A DNA stretch of 64,000 nt from Solen grandis (taxonomy: Eukaryota; Mollusca; Bivalvia; Adapedonta; Solenidae). The translations under genes were made by a program, and so were the position numbers. Position 1 is the stretch's first letter; the number at the start of each line of letters is the position of its first letter. The notes beneath the pieces are model-generated. The model had not been told where the DNA came from. It worked only from the letters and a program-made list of their open reading frames with translations, and made no database searches. The stretch lies in the NCBI GenBank assembly GCA_021229015.1, contig CM037785.1, positions 36,114,183 through 36,178,182 on the forward strand, read 5' to 3'. Positions 34,490-50,100 of this stretch are shown here, one piece after another.

Positions 34490-37400
34490 TAATTATAAAG
34501 TATATATTTACTATGCTACTATTGTTATTATCAGTGAATATTAACAATAAAGTTACACTTTGGATACTATAATGATTTACAAAATTAACGGTTTATTTTT
34601 TTTATCTATATCATCTTTCACAGAGATTCTTAAAAATATTACATACACAGGGCTTCTTTTCGCTGTTTTGGGTAAGATGAACCATACCCTTTCAGTCCGA
34701 AATTTTGATGTCAGAAATGGGGAAAAAGAATTTTAAAAATTACAGCAAGTCTAAGGAATGAAAGTAAAAAAGATATTGATCTTTTTTTTAAATGATATCT
34801 ATAAATTGTCTGTGTGAAACAGTTACCAACTTTGTCAACTTTTGACTTCTTCTGAAATTGGGAAAAAAATATACTTTCTGACATTGAGAATACAGCCATA
34901 TTTGGCTATGAAAGCAGCTAAAAAAAAGCCTGTATACACTATATACATATGTTTAGCATTTCAAATACTGGGAAAAAAGGGGGTAACATATGACATAATC
35001 TATACAAAGCCTGGTAGTAAGAAAAACAAACAGACCAATTCAAAACTTTCAGTTCTAAACAATAGCTTATATAATATGAAAGGCTTGATTAAAACCTGTC
35101 AGTGATACAATATACCGGTAATTAAAAGTTATTCTTTATATTTCATGAAATTTATCCCAAGCCACGTGAAGGAAGTGTTGCCAGAAATTCATAAAATTTA
35201 AAATATAAATGATAACATATTACAGCTTATCACATAGGCCATACAGCTTTGCCGTTGACCTCGCATTACCCACTTCCTTCATTGACAGTTTCACATGATG
35301 TTTTATGTTCGAATCAGAGTCAATGTTGGTGGGTACATTTATATTTTTAGCTAAAAACATGATGTACGCAGTCACTACTGCAACTAGCTCCGCCAAGTTA
35401 CGTAGGCACCAAACAATCATATTTTTTCCATATCAAGACCGAACAGTTCATTCATACAATATATTTATCAAATTTTGAACAAAACACAAGCATTTCATTG
35501 GACGTTTAAGTAGGAGAAACTCTAAGGTCACTTATCAATATCACACACACTGGTAAATTCATTTATAAAAGAAACAGTAAAAAAATAACTGCAATCTCTT
35601 CCTGTCTTACTCTTAACTTGTCTTAATATACGATTCATTTTTAATTATCACATCATATTTATTGTCAGTTAAACCTTTTTCACATTTATTTTTAGTTCAA
35701 ACATTTTTTACAGAAAACATGTACATTGTATGGCTAGGATGTCTTTTTCATTCATGTAAATATAGAATATAGGAATGTATAAAATATCATTTATAAAAAA
35801 AAATACTTATTAATTTCATGAAAATTTCAGAAAATGAGAATATATCACACTTGTTATGAAATAACTTGTAATAACATGTAAATGGTTACACTTGAAACGT
35901 GTCCACTGAGGAGAGGCATTGAGTGTAGAACTCATATAGAACTTGAGTAAACACGGAAGCAAAATTCTCCTCTGAGGTCTTTTAATATGTTTTGATTTGA
36001 GAGAAAACTGAACGCAAGTTGTGAATACAGAGCAAGGTTAGTTACTTATCAATTGGTTTCTTTAAATACTTATTGCATATTCACTTCTTCAACAGCTTCC
36101 CTATGTTAATGTGTCAGAAAGGTTTTCACAACCAAAGTATATAGATAATGTCTAATTTCTAGATCAATTTTATTTTTTATACATGATATACATGTTTAAT
36201 AGATAGTAAAAAACCTCAAATTATCTAATTCAATCATATACTCATCTTCTAAATATGGGCAGCCTTTTTTAAAAAGTCTTTAAGTAATAAGAAAAATAAA
36301 AAGAAATGCTCAGTGTAAGCTCATCTAAATAGATAATTTTAAAACTTGTCTTACAAACTCTAACAATCCCATGCATGCATATGCTTCTCATTTACAATGC
36401 AAAACTTATGAAATACATGTTAGCACTTTCATAAAGTATTCATGGTCTTTTCATTTCATATGAAAGCTCCATGAAATTTAAAAGCATTCTTATTGCAATC
36501 TCATTAGAATTCTAATAGTAATCTAATTATAGAACATAATCATTAAGAGTACATTCCCTCTTTGGCAAGACTCATTCCTGATTACCGAACCTTAAAACAT
36601 ACACAAAATACTGTCCCTACAAAGGGTCTAGCCTGGAGAATGACAACCAGTACATAACCTGAAACCTTGTACAACAAAAATCTTTGTATATGAAATTCAC
36701 AGATGTAAGCTGGTATAATTCTTGTGAACTTTTCTTCAACTAAAGAAACGTTCCCTGGAATACATGTCACCTTTTACAAAAATTATGATGGAAAAAATGT
36801 GACAGACATACAGACTATTGAAAAGTGATCCCTATGTGTCAGCTCTGCTTACAGGTGATGCAAAACGTGGTGAGTTTGTATATTGCATTGAACTGGATCA
36901 CCATTCTTTATGAATTACTGTGAAGTATGAAATTACTTGATACTGTGTAGAACAACATTCTTACAGCTAGGATCAAATTTATTTGTGCAGAGTTTAGTAA
37001 AGCAAGCCCCTTTTTGCCTATTACTACTGAGGACAAAACAGGATAAAAAAAATTGAAAATTGCACTATAAATGTATCAAAAGTCCAGAAATATTTTGGCA
37101 AAAGCCTGCCAAAGACAAAATGATGAAATATAACTAATATGATTTATAAATCAAACTACAATGCTTGTGACTTTCTTGTTTCATTTTCAATCCAGCTCTG
37201 TTCAGATCTTCATAGTTTCAACTTCTTGATATTTTTACTTAACTAAGCTTGTTTCTGATCTGGTTTTAATATAAGGCCACATTATTACATCAAAGTTTTA
37301 TATCATTATACTCTCTTTTCTAGACAAGAAACCAAGCAGACATTGCCTTATTGCATAAAACATAAAATAATCTATCTCAACAATATAAAGATTTAGTAAG

Positions 37401-37956
37401 TAAATATATGACACTTACTTACACCAGGATTCTTACTTCACACTCAATAAAAAAATCCAAAAAGAAAAAGAAAAATTAAAAAAAAAAATCTACACTAAAA
37501 AAATCAAAGCAAATGGTACTGTCGCAAAGAAAAAGGATAGAATAGAAAACAGAATGATCCTCACAAAGTAGAACGTTGTAGACATAACTAATATCAACAT
37601 CACCATCTGCTGAAGCATGACAAAATACACCTTATACGCAATATTAAATCAAACAAGCATATAGACATATAAGTTTAATATACTTTGTATTTGCATTCTA
37701 CAAAAAGGCCAATACAATTCAAACTCCATGATTTTGTGCCTAAATATTCATCATGCACTCCTTTATCTACATTAATATTAACCTTGGTCTCATTATTTCA
37801 GTGCAGACCTAAATTGCTTTTATATCTACAAAGAAGTTTTAGAGAACATCATGTATATATTTTACCCTCATGCAAATAAAGCATCAATTGGATGTACTGC
37901 TGACTGCATGGGTAAAGTTGTCTGATCTTCCAAAGAAGGGTTACAGCTGGTTGTGA
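34490..37956 (-). other. Single-copy stretch downstream of MARVEL gene copy 2 (3' UTR and flank)
   Basis: No recognisable coding exon on either strand. The part next to 37956 must include the 3' UTR of the minus-strand gene. Several AATAAA signals on the minus strand (for example 36978-36983) could end it, but none is decisive. Contig 1 stops before this region, so no second copy is available. Confidence 0.5.
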
Positions 37957-38112
37957 CTAGAAGATAATGCAGAAGGACTGAGAAGCACGACCCCTTCCGG
38001 TGCCCTCCCCGGTTTCTATTCGTCTCTGCTCTGCAAGTTTTTCCGCCTGGTAGGCTCTGTACGACAGGACAGTGTCAAGCAGGTAGATCACGAAAGCAAT
38101 GAAGCAGATCAC
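37957..38112 (-). CDS. MARVEL gene copy 2, coding exon 4
   Basis: 51 codons plus TAG (complement at 37957-37959). It encodes TM4 and the tail ending SFCIIF. The acceptor AG is the complement of 38113-38114. A TE end (38130) lies 17 nt upstream of the exon. Confidence 0.85.
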   Translation of the reverse strand: MICFIAFVIYLLDTVLSYRAYQAEKLAEQRRIETGEGTGRGRASQSFCIIF

Positions 38113-41100
38113 CTGTAAATAACAAGACGCTAGTGTTGGGAATAGCAGAAAATTTACTGTTGCTTATCGGTACAATGAACTGATCAACTATCAATTAATA
38201 GTAGACTTTTAACAGATATTTACATGGATTTTGTATGTTTGATTGTTGTGAATGCATGTACTCATTAATATACAGTAACATCTCTTTACATATTGGATGA
38301 TTAATATGCTATCTACTATTTAAGGCAATTAATTTATCAAATTAAAATATGTGTTTATCTCCTGTTAGAAATAATATACTTAAAAGATCCTGATAAATCT
38401 GTCAACTTGGCCATTATGAAAGTATTCCAAATGAATTACATGTACATGAAGGGAAACAAAGAACAGGATACTCTGAAACTGGAGGCAAGATACATTTTGA
38501 AAGAAAAGGTGGAATAATCGATAGTGCAGATTTCAATATCTATGGTCCCCAGTGTAGGCAGATCAACTATCGATAATAATTGATGATTGGGCCAACACTG
38601 CAAGATGTGTCAATAAAGCCACCCTTAACCCTTTATCACCCCTTACCTCATGAATATTCATGTACAAAATTATGACTTGATGAATATTAATTTACTGAAA
38701 TTTAAAGGGTACATGAAACTTTTTTTTTTGTCATACAGACTGTGTAGAATCTACAGCTTTTTCTATAAGCTGGGTCTGTTTAGTTTGCCAATGAGTCAAA
38801 ACATGTCTATATACATGTTTGTAACTTCTCAGGTAAAGTGTTATTATATACATCTATTGGGACTGATGCATTTTACCATTTTTTCCCCAGATAAGTACAG
38901 ATAATTTCTTTTTCTGCATGTTTGAAACTTCTGATATATGGCCCCATGTTTTTAGTACATGAAGACGATATAGCTAGAGATGCCTGGGTTAGATTTTCAC
39001 ACCCTTGCTGGGAAATCACTGAAATGGGTGCTTACTGATGGGGAATATGCATGTTTAGACCCAATCAGTACTGATACAGTAGAGCAATAAGACTTTATCT
39101 TTTGAAATAAAACACTTAAACAAAATTATCGTGAAGTGTCTGGCTATAACCATGATATGCTCCAAATATATAGCAAGAAGTTTTAACCCTATGACCAAAA
39201 TAAAATAATGCATAGAGAGAGTTTGAGATTTTGAACTTGAGAAATGAACTTCCGTCTAGGTTCTAAAGATAACTTTAAGTCAAGTATAAGCTTCTTATTC
39301 CAAGAGGTTACATATATTTAGACCAGACACAAATATGGCGCTTGCAATACTGTGACCTTGTCCTTCAACAAATGACCTTTGGTTAAGACCATGGCACTCA
39401 TTCTGTTCATAGGCCAAACTTGTATCAACTTGAAACTTCCCGGTATCAAGGGTGTACAGAGAGCATGAATTTAACATTTAATTAGACAATGACCTTGACC
39501 CTTCGCATATGACACTTTCATGTCATAAGAAACCTTTCAACCAAGAATGAGCTTCTAGCTTTGTGGCTTCCAAATCTGTCAATCAAGTAAATTCACATAA
39601 CAGGCTTACCAAGTTACCTAACCAGTATAAGTGTAAAGAAGTGTTGAACAGTTGACCTAATTTTCACAAACGAACAATTTGTTTGTGATACTGTTTGTGA
39701 GCACTTGACCTAGATATGAATAGAGACTGTCAAAATATCAATAAAAGAAGGACTAACATATTAATTATGGAACCGTCCATTGCCATAAGATCATGATAAA
39801 CCATCAGGTCAAAAGCAAAATTGTATGAGATTAAACTGACTATTGACTATTTGAGTTTTACCATCTCTTCGACAGTATTTCAGTCATATAGTGACATCCA
39901 GGTAATTAAAGGTGGAGGAAGACCCCAAATGCACGGAGGCATCGAGGTAGAACCACCAACTTACTGCAAGCCAGCTGGAAGGATGAGATTAAAGGTTCAA
40001 GGGGTTACAAAGATATAAGATGAACACAACTTCAGTACTTAGCCTGTGACCATGACACTGACCATATAAAAGTGGGCAAGGTTATGATACACCCAAGTAA
40101 TAAGCAATCTTTGTGCCAAGTATGAAATAGTTACACTGTAATAGCTTTGTCATGGAAGTGGGATGGACAGAGGTGATTAAAACTGATTCTGTCTTCACTG
40201 CCAAAAAGCATTTGGGCATTGTGACATAGTGCCATGTCAGTGTTTAAAAGGAAAGTCAGACTCTTTGTTAGTTACAAAAGTGTCATCTTCTAAAGAGTGA
40301 CAGAAAAAGTGACGGACAGACAGACAGACAGATGGATGATTGAAAACAAAAATGATCCCTGTGACACCTCTGCTTACAGCAGGTGACACAAAGAACTATA
40401 CATACGCCGGCGGCAATAACACTTGCCCACTGGCCTGCCCCAATGGCCGAGATGATAGCAGCGACCAGGTACTTCAGTGCATACAGGATGTGATACATGA
40501 ACAGCTGAAAAACAGTGAAATACATTAACCATTACCTCATGAATATTCATATACAAATTTTTGACATGATGAGTATCAATTTACTGAAGTTTTCAAAGTA
40601 TATGAAACAATGGATTTTTCTTTGCTCTGCAGACTGTGTTATATCTGAGCTACAATATTGTATACACAAACAAGGGAGACCCTGATCGATGTGGCCACTA
40701 GGGTGTTCACAAGGATTTTCTGAGATTTGCCATGGTGACCTACTTTTTGACCCCACATGATATTAATTCAGTCTCAACCTAGATTTCATAAAAACAGACA
40801 TTCTGATCAAGTTTCATGAAACTGTTTCCAAGTTTCAAAAACTGGCCCCTAGGATATTCACAATTTTTATCAGAAGTTTTCCCTGGTGACCTACTTTATG
40901 GCCCCATGTGACCAGTTTTGAACTCATTCAAGAATTCATGTAGACAGTTATTCTGACACCAAGTTTAATGAAGGTTTATCCAAAAATGTTCGCACAGGTT
41001 TTTGTGATATTTTCTAAGATTTGCCCTTGTGTCCTATTCTTGACCCCACATGACAAATGTTTAATCTCACACTCATTCAAGAAATCTTGTAGACAAACAT

Positions 41101-44100
41101 TCTGACCAAGTTCCATGAAAGTTGGACCTTAATTGTGGGCCAGGAAGAGTTAAAGTTCTTGTCATCTATTATGAGACATATCAACTAAATTCCTTGAATA
41201 GTTTTGAAGGAAAAGCATTTTTAAATATAACATAAGCCATTGGTAAGACACAGGTGCCCCTATTGATGTGCAGAAAGAACAAGAGCTGTCAGAGGAAAGC
41301 ACGCTAGACTATTCAAAATGCTTGTTGGTAAATCAAATGAAATTTATTTCAATTCTTGCCCTTCACATACCCTGTATATAATAATAGTCAAAAATGATAT
41401 ACCTTGATAGTCTGATACCCCTTAATATTTTTATGATGTCTAAAATCAATCCCATGCCTAGTTACTGAGACATAAGCACATTAACACTGTGCATGCAAAA
41501 CTTTAACCAAAAATCCAAGTTAGAAAAAGGGCCATAATTTGTATAAAATTCAGTCCAAAAGTTATCCTCCTTAGTTTTCTGATGCCCCTGAAGACACTCC
41601 TTCTAGTCAATTCCACAAGCAATTTCTGAGAAAGTATAAAAGTTGCATGAAAACTTAAACCAAAAATCTAAGTCAAAAAGTGGTCCTAATCTGCATTATA
41701 CTCAGTCAAAAACTATCTGCCACTGTATTATGATAACATATTTAAGAAGTTTCAAATCAAACCCAGGCCTGGTTACTAAAAAAAGGGGGCCAATTAATAT
41801 ATTCCATCAAAAGATATCTACCTTGATAGTATGATACTCCTAAACATATTAAAGATGTTTCAAATCAATCCCATGCTTGGATACTGAGATATTAGCATGA
41901 AAGTACCTGGCAAAAATTTCAAAGTTAAAAAGGGCAATAATTTGTAACATATTCCATCAAGAGTTATCTACCATGAAAGTATGATATCCCTAAACATATT
42001 AAAGATGTTTCAAATCAATCCTATGCCTGGATACTGAGATATTAGCATGAACGTATCTTGCATGCAAAACTTTAACAAAACATTTTAAGTTAAAAAGGGG
42101 CCATAATTTGTAACATATTCTATCAAGAGTTATCTTCCATGAAAGTATGATACCCCTTAACATATTAAAGATGTTTCAAATCAATCACATGCCTGGATAC
42201 TGAGATATAAGCATGAAAGTACCTTGCATGCAAAACTTTAACCAAAATTTCTAAGTTAAAAAGGGGCCATATTGGTAATATATTCCATCAAGAGTTATCT
42301 ACCTTGGTTGTCTGATGCCCCTAAACATATTCATAAACTTTCAAGTCAATACTATGAATGGTTATTGAGATACAAACTAGATAGTAACTTGCATGCAAAA
42401 CTTGAACCAAATTTTCTATTGCATGCAAAACTTTAACCAAAATTTCTAAGTTAAAAAGGGGCCATAATTCATATTAAATTCAGTCAAGAGTTATCTACCT
42501 TGGTTGTCTGATGCCCCTGAATATATTTATAAACTTTCAAGTCAATACCATAAATGGTTATTGAGATATAAGGTTGATAGTAACTTGCATGCAAAACTTT
42601 AACCAAAAGCTGCAATGCCAATGCCGACGCAAGGTCGACTAAAATAGCTCTCATATTCTTCGAATAGTCGAGCTAATAAAAAGAAAACTTGAAAACAGGG
42701 ACAGTTAAATGTTACAGTCCTTAAGACACTACACTTCTACTAACTTCCCTCTCATGTGCAATATATCTAAATCCTTAAGACACTACACTTCTACTAACTT
42801 CCCTCTCATGTGCAATATATCTAAATCCCTCATATAGCAAAATGTTCCAAGGGGAGATAACCAGAAAACAGGGATAAATAGACTGTGGTTTTTGTGCACT
42901 GCACTTACTCACTATGCCCTCCATCATTGTATGAAGTTAAAAATAATTCTCTTCATTGGTTTTCGTGTTTTACTCTGGAAAATCTGGACAGACAGACAGG
43001 CACCCATACATTATGGTACTTAAGTGGTAGATCCATTTTTAAAGAGCAACAGAATGACCACTTAAAGAACAACTAAAGTTTGTGGTTAAGGAGTGAATAC
43101 AACAGAATTCCATTTGTCTTATGCCACACATCCTATCACTGATCACCTTTGGTACCCAACATGAGCTTGGACAGACAAGATAGCAAAAATTTTCGGGGGA
43201 GCATAAAAAATACACATATTTAAGCAAAATGAAAAATGTGAAACCAAGACTATGGGGTCTTAATAACACTTTAGAATTAGCAACAGTTTGGTTGTTTGTT
43301 GATTTTAACATCCATCCGACAGTATTTCAGTCATTTGGAGACAATGTCTACTTGAAACAAGATATAGCACTGCCACACTGCAGTACCACGCTGTATACAT
43401 GTGGCGTGATACCACACCCAGTCACATTATCCTGACACCTGGCCAATCAGTCCTGGAACTACCCTTATATGCTGAGCACCAAGCAAGAGAGCTATACCTG
43501 TATCATTTATTACAACTTTGGTATGTCGTGATCGGGGATCGAACAACTACCCACTCCAGAGGCAGACGCTCTAACCACTTGGCCACCGGGGATGGTAAAA
43601 AAAAAACAAGAGGCCCATGATGGCCCTAAATCGCTCACCTGAGATAAATAGGTTGACCCAAGGAACATCTGTACCAATTTATTTTAAAATCTGGCCAGTA
43701 GTTTTGAAGAAGATGATTTTTAAAGTTTTCGTGTTTTTTTGTTGCCATGGCAACCAGAGTTCTATATGGATCAAATTTATTTTAGCAACTTTTGTGAAGG
43801 TTGACCCAAGGATCATTCCTGCCAAGTTTAATCAATTTCTGTCCAGTGGTTTCAGAGGGGATGTTGTTTAAATGTTTCTCTATATACATATATGGCAAAT
43901 AAGCCCCGCCCCTGGCGGCCATGTTTTTTTACGGATCGAAATAATTTTAGCAAATTTGGTAGAGGCTGACCCAAGGAACATCTGTACCAATTTATTTTAA
44001 AATCTGGCCAGTAGTTTTGAAGAAGATGATTTTTAAAGTTTTCATTTTATTTTCTTTTTGTTGCCATGGCAACCAGAGTTCTACATGGATCAAGTTTATT

Positions 44101-47100
44101 TTAGCAACTTTTGTGAAGGTTGACCCAAGTATCATCCCTGCCAAGTTTAACCAAATTCTGTCCAGTAGTTTCAGAGGAGATGTTGTTTAAAGTTTTCTCT
44201 ATATACATATAAGGCAAATAAGCCCCGCCCCTGGCTGCCATGTTTATTTACAGATCGGAATAATTTTAGCAACTTTGGTAGAGGTTGACCCAAGGAACAT
44301 TTGTACCAATTTATTTTAAAATCTGGCCAGTAGTTTTGAAGAAGATGATTTTTAAAATTGTCTTTTTTTCTTTCTTTTTGTTGCCATGGCAACCATAGTT
44401 CTACATGGATCAAGATTATTTTAGCAACTTTTGTGAAGGTTGACCCAAGGATCATCCCTGCCAAGTTTAATCAAATTCTGTCCAGTGGTTTCAGAGGAGA
44501 TGTGGTTTAAAAGTTTCTCTATATACATATAAGGCAAATAAGCCCCGCCCCTGGCGGCCATGTTTTTTTACGGATCGGAATAATTTTAGCAACTTTGGTA
44601 GAGGTTGACCCAAGGAACATCTGTACCAATTTATTTTGAAATCTAGCCAGTAGTTTTGAAGGAGATGATTTTTAAATTTTTCAAATTATTTTTCTTTTTG
44701 TAGCCATGGCAACCAGAGTTCTTTATGGATCAACTTTATTTTAGCAACTTTTGTAGAGCCTCACCCAAGGAACATTCCTACCAAGTTTCATTAAATTCTG
44801 TCCAGCGGTTTCAGAGGAGATGTCGTTTAAAGCAAATTGTTGACGACGGACGACTGACGACGAACGACGACGGACGCCGGACGAAGGGCGATCACAAAAG
44901 CTCACCTTGAGCACTTTGTGCTCGGGTGAGCTAAAAATAATTAGCAATAGACATATTAAAAAATACTTAAATCAATACACTGAATCTGAGAATGTTGAAT
45001 GGACAGTTATAGGTTAAATACTTAACTAATCACATATTAGTTAAGTCAATCATGAAGTTAGAGAGAGGACAATCTGAGTAATATATATTTGAAATATATG
45101 CAGTATTTTGGTTTAAACAAGAGGGCCAAGATGGCTCTGAAATCTCTCACTTGAGAAATGTTGCCTTCATTGCCTAATTCAGCACAGTCATACTAAATAC
45201 ATGAATGATCATCTTACCTTCCACACAAAAACTGTACCGTTGGTCCACCTTTTGAGTCCAAAGGCCATGATTTGAACAAACTTGGTAGAGATCCACTAGG
45301 CCATACTACATATCAAATACCTAAACTCCAGGCCTTGTGGTTTCTAGTTTTTCCCATACAAGTCTATGTAAAATCAAGTAATCCATTAGGTGGGGATAAT
45401 TTTGACCTTAGTGCCATGATTTGAACAAACTTGGTAGAGGTTCACTAGGCCATGTTGCACACCAAATATTTTAACTCCAGGCCTTGTGGTTTCTGACAAG
45501 AATATTTTAAGTTTTTTTTCCCTGTCTATGTAAAACTTAGTGACCACTGCGGCTGAGCCAATTTTGACCCTATGGTCATAATTTGAACAAACGTGATGGA
45601 GGTTCACTAAACAATGCCACATACCAAATATCTAAGCCCTAGGCCCTGCAGTTTTGTAGAAGAAGATTTTTAAAGTTTGGTTTGGCCTATTGACAGACAT
45701 GTGCAAAGCAATATGCCCCCTCTTCTTCGAATGTAGATCTATAAACATCTGATATTATATTATAAATGTACTGTTTTGTAAGGTTGTCAGTAGGAGGGCT
45801 TTCCAACCTACTGCTATCTACATCCGGAGAAAATAAAATGTTGAACTTGCAAAAAAAAATATAAACTATATAAAGCAGTCTCATATTAATTATATTAATG
45901 TAGAAACACATTGGTTTACAAGCATACAGCTTGCTTCAGAATACATTTTCTAGAGTGAGACCGCCTCTGTTTTGTTTACCAGTACTTACATACAGTGGCC
46001 AAACTCCTGGCAGCCTAGAGTAAATCCTGAACCCATACAGAATGAAGATCACGGCGGCCGAGATGAATGCTGATATACACACCCACAGCACAAAGCCGCC
46101 CGCGCTAAATATTCTAAAAGCGGCTGCAATGAACCCAATGAAACTGAGAACCTGCAAGAGAAAATTAAATAGGCTATGGTCATGTTCACAAAACCATCTG
46201 AATTTAAAATGATCACCTTTTTTTAACAGCATTTTCATTTTTTCATACAATATGTTCTAAAATAGTACATTTTGTATTAATGGGCTTCCGAAGGTATTAA
46301 GGAAACATTATTGACACCATGCCAAACTAAGGAAAAAAACTCATCAGACCAAAAGTAACTCTCATAACACTACAGTATCATAATTATCACAGACACTGAT
46401 AATAAAGCCTTTAGCGTGTTACTAACCCTTTACCTCATGAATATTCATTTACAGAATTATGATTTGATGAATTTTAATTGATTGATCTTTAAATGTTTTT
46501 TGGGTTTTTTTCTTTGCCACAGATGACTGTGTAGAATCTGAGTTACAATTCTGTATGTTCAAACAGGAGACCCTGATCAGACAGCTCCTACAGCCATGGC
46601 CTTTGCTCCTATACGAGCTGTCTGATCTGCGTCTGCTCTGCTTGCCTATGCATCAAAATGAGTCTGTATAAAGTGAAGGGTTAATTAAAGGATGTCACAT
46701 GCCCAAGGTAGCGGTATATATGACTGCAGGTCTGAAAGGTTGTACCCCGTTTAATTGTGGCAAGCATCTCTGCACACAAAGTTCTGGTCCAACCCAGAAT
46801 TTGTTGAGAGAGATTGATTTAAGTTTTAAGAACTTGGGCTTCCAATCCACATAAAAAAAGACATGTCTGACAGATATCATATGTCTGATAGATGAATGGA
46901 CAAGAGAGAAGTGATCCCTATGTGTCACTTTTGCTTACAGTAGGTGACACAATAATTTTATCCATGACTTACCATCTCTCAAGATATTAAGAAAGCATAA
47001 ATATGGATCTTATTTGATTACGCAACCGTTTACTATCGTGCACCAAAAACAACAGGAAAATTTTAAGATAATACTATCCCCAATAATTTTTTTCTTAAAT

Positions 47101-50100
47101 TATTAAGTCGATTTTAAATGTTGTTTTTTTTTATTCTTTATTCAATATCTATTTCTTCTTAAGCATATGACTTAGCAAATAATCATTGCAATTTGATCCA
47201 CATAATTGAAATTGTAAAAAAGAAAAAAATACTTTGAAATCCATGACTTTCAACCTTTAATTGATTGAGTTTTACATTTGGAAAAATAGATGGAAACAAA
47301 GGCAGAGGTGTAAGCAAATCAGGAAAATAATTTCTTATTTCTATGTAAATAAAATCCGTAATAATGATAATAATAAGAAGAAGAATAAACATAACAAACT
47401 CTATACATTTTCCGCAGGTTGCGGAAAGCCGTAATAAACATAACAAACCCTATACGTTTTCCGCAAGTTGCAGAAAGCCGTAACGAGCCCAGTATGTTTA
47501 ATACGTTACATTTCTCTTTATTATGCGCTATAGGCTTGGGTATTTTCAGACATGACTTTTATACCTATACAAGTTTTGTAAATCATCGCCTCATCAAATG
47601 GAGTATGCCTCAGAATAACATAACCTGTAGCGATATACCATTCACAGTATAGCTATAACAGGAAGAGGACCTCGTCTCCCAGATCTGGTTAAAAGGATCT
47701 AATTGGATGGCCAGTCAAGCTAATTTAATTTTCAATACGACTGATTGAAAGATTCTTGTGAGTTTACCGTAGCTGCGACAGTATTTCAGTCATAAAGCAA
47801 CGTCCCTGAATGCACTGAGGCATACGGGTAAGAACCACGGACAAACCTAGAAATGCAAATCAGCGATATTGCATATCACTTTTGTAAAAAATATTGTAAG
47901 TTCAAAACAGACCAGCGACATTTTAATTATTTACATTATGCATTTAGATAATATAACCACAAAACACGCATTACCAAATGATTCAAATTTCCTTTTGTTG
48001 AACTCCTGCATTTGTCATATATTCAAACATTCGTTTTTTGAACAGCTTTTCAATGTTTCCATGGAAGCATTGAGACTCTTACATTAGTAACACTTGCCTG
48101 TTATAAAATGTTTCAATCAATGATACATTGCTAAGGGTTATGCAAGGTTCCTGTATCTAATAATCGAATATCCATATGTAATGATTTTGATCAGCATTAC
48201 TAGTGAACGAAGATCATATTTCCTGTCCCACTGGAATACTATTTTGTTATGCAGATATAGTTCTGCCACGCAGCAGTATTACTCAATTGAATTAATTTAC
48301 ATTTAATTATAATATCAGCTTTGTCAATAATGTAATAGCTGAACTGAAAAATGAAACATGAACCTGAGCCTCTTTTACAGTGGCAATTTTTATGAATTAT
48401 GAATAGATGAAACTAACAGTTTTGTTGATGTTTTAAGACATTGACTTGCGAAAATACTCTCAACTTCTATGTTTATTAATTCTTGTACCCACAAACTGTT
48501 ACATAAAATTGTTATAAAATAAAAATAAAGAGTAAATCTTTATCAATTTAATTCAAAAGTTTATTTTCACACTAAATCACATTGGACAAGTAACATATTA
48601 AATATAATGTTTATGGCGGTTTGTTTTCAATAAATCAATTATGATGTTGTATATAGTTATATTTATCATTAAGCAAGGATAATACTGTGACGTTCAGGGT
48701 GGATGAGGGATGAAAGAAAATAGAGATTTCAACTATTTACAAGGTTTAGTAACTACAAGACAACAAGACAAATATTAACAATTACAATCACAAATAATGA
48801 ATGAATGAAAAGGAAGAATGAATGAATAAATACTGACTACAGGGGTTTTCTTAAGTGGACGCCCGCTTGCCCGTGCCGGGTTAAAATCACTGTGGGCAAG
48901 TGATTTTTCAAAGCAGATAGCCCAGAGGGCAAGTTTATTTATGTAAATGAAATCTTTCGGGTTTTTTTTATTTTCTACAGAATATCAAGGGTGAAATGCA
49001 TGCTAATTGTGTTTGATACATATAAACTAAAATTCACCTTAACATTACACATATTTAAAATCAAGTGCACTGATGAAAACTTAAAGTGGCCACACAGCAG
49101 AGTTCAACGTTCGGTAATCCAAAGTTGGTAAACCAATATATCGCTCCAATATATCGCTGACCCGGTCCAGATGCCCAGCCGCCAGCAACTGTTGAGCAAG
49201 TCCGGAGACCGTTTTGATAAAAATGACATGTGCTTGCATGTATGTATACTTTTCAATGATGCTTTATCACATTTCTGTAAGACGGTTTGTAATGCTAAAT
49301 GCTTTGTGCTTAATGACTAATAATATCCCAGTATGTTAAGACATACATAGAAAATGAGAAGTGCAAGCATACATGTAGCCTTAATCTCATTTCTTTTGAG
49401 AAGTGTTTAGTGCTAAATGCTTTCTGTTTACTACCAAATAAGAAGTGCAAGAATATATGTTTATAAAATTTGTAGATTAATGGCAATTGATTGAATTTCT
49501 TAAAATGACTCATACGTAAACGCAAAGAGTTAAAACCATAAATCATATTCAAGTATAATAAGACTTGTCGAAATCAAGTTGACACATAGCACTAGGCAGT
49601 AAGCATAACATAACTGTATGTATTATTGGGTAGTTAACACCTGGGTTTTAACATACTGGCATTATATTAGTCATTAAGCACAAAGCATTTAGCATTACAC
49701 GCTTGACATTTAAAGCCGTCCAACAGAAATGCAATAAGGCACCATTGAAAAGTATACATATATGCAAGCACATGTCTATTTTCATAAAGCATTCGGAAGT
49801 AAGCATGTTGTAATATTTACACAAATAATGTTTTAAGATATCTGCCAGGTTAGCAACTAGATGTAGATTTATATAGAGAAAGAGTCTTCATATACACAGG
49901 ATTAAGAAAAGGTCTACACAACAGTGCTTTCCAAATTCTTGTGAGAATGAGTGTTTTTTGTGTGAATGGACTAATATAAATTATCATGATTTCAGCTTTT
50001 AAAAGTAAAGACAAGTGGATATATAACACATACTTTCTCCTATTCCACATTTGTGTACCTTTAATTTGTGATATCGTTCTACTTTGGGTTTGGCGATATC

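Noticed and set aside
43617..44464. ORFs over the 305-bp repeats (43617-43871 and minus strand 44171-44464)
   Set aside because: They follow the tandem units of a non-coding element and have no domain.
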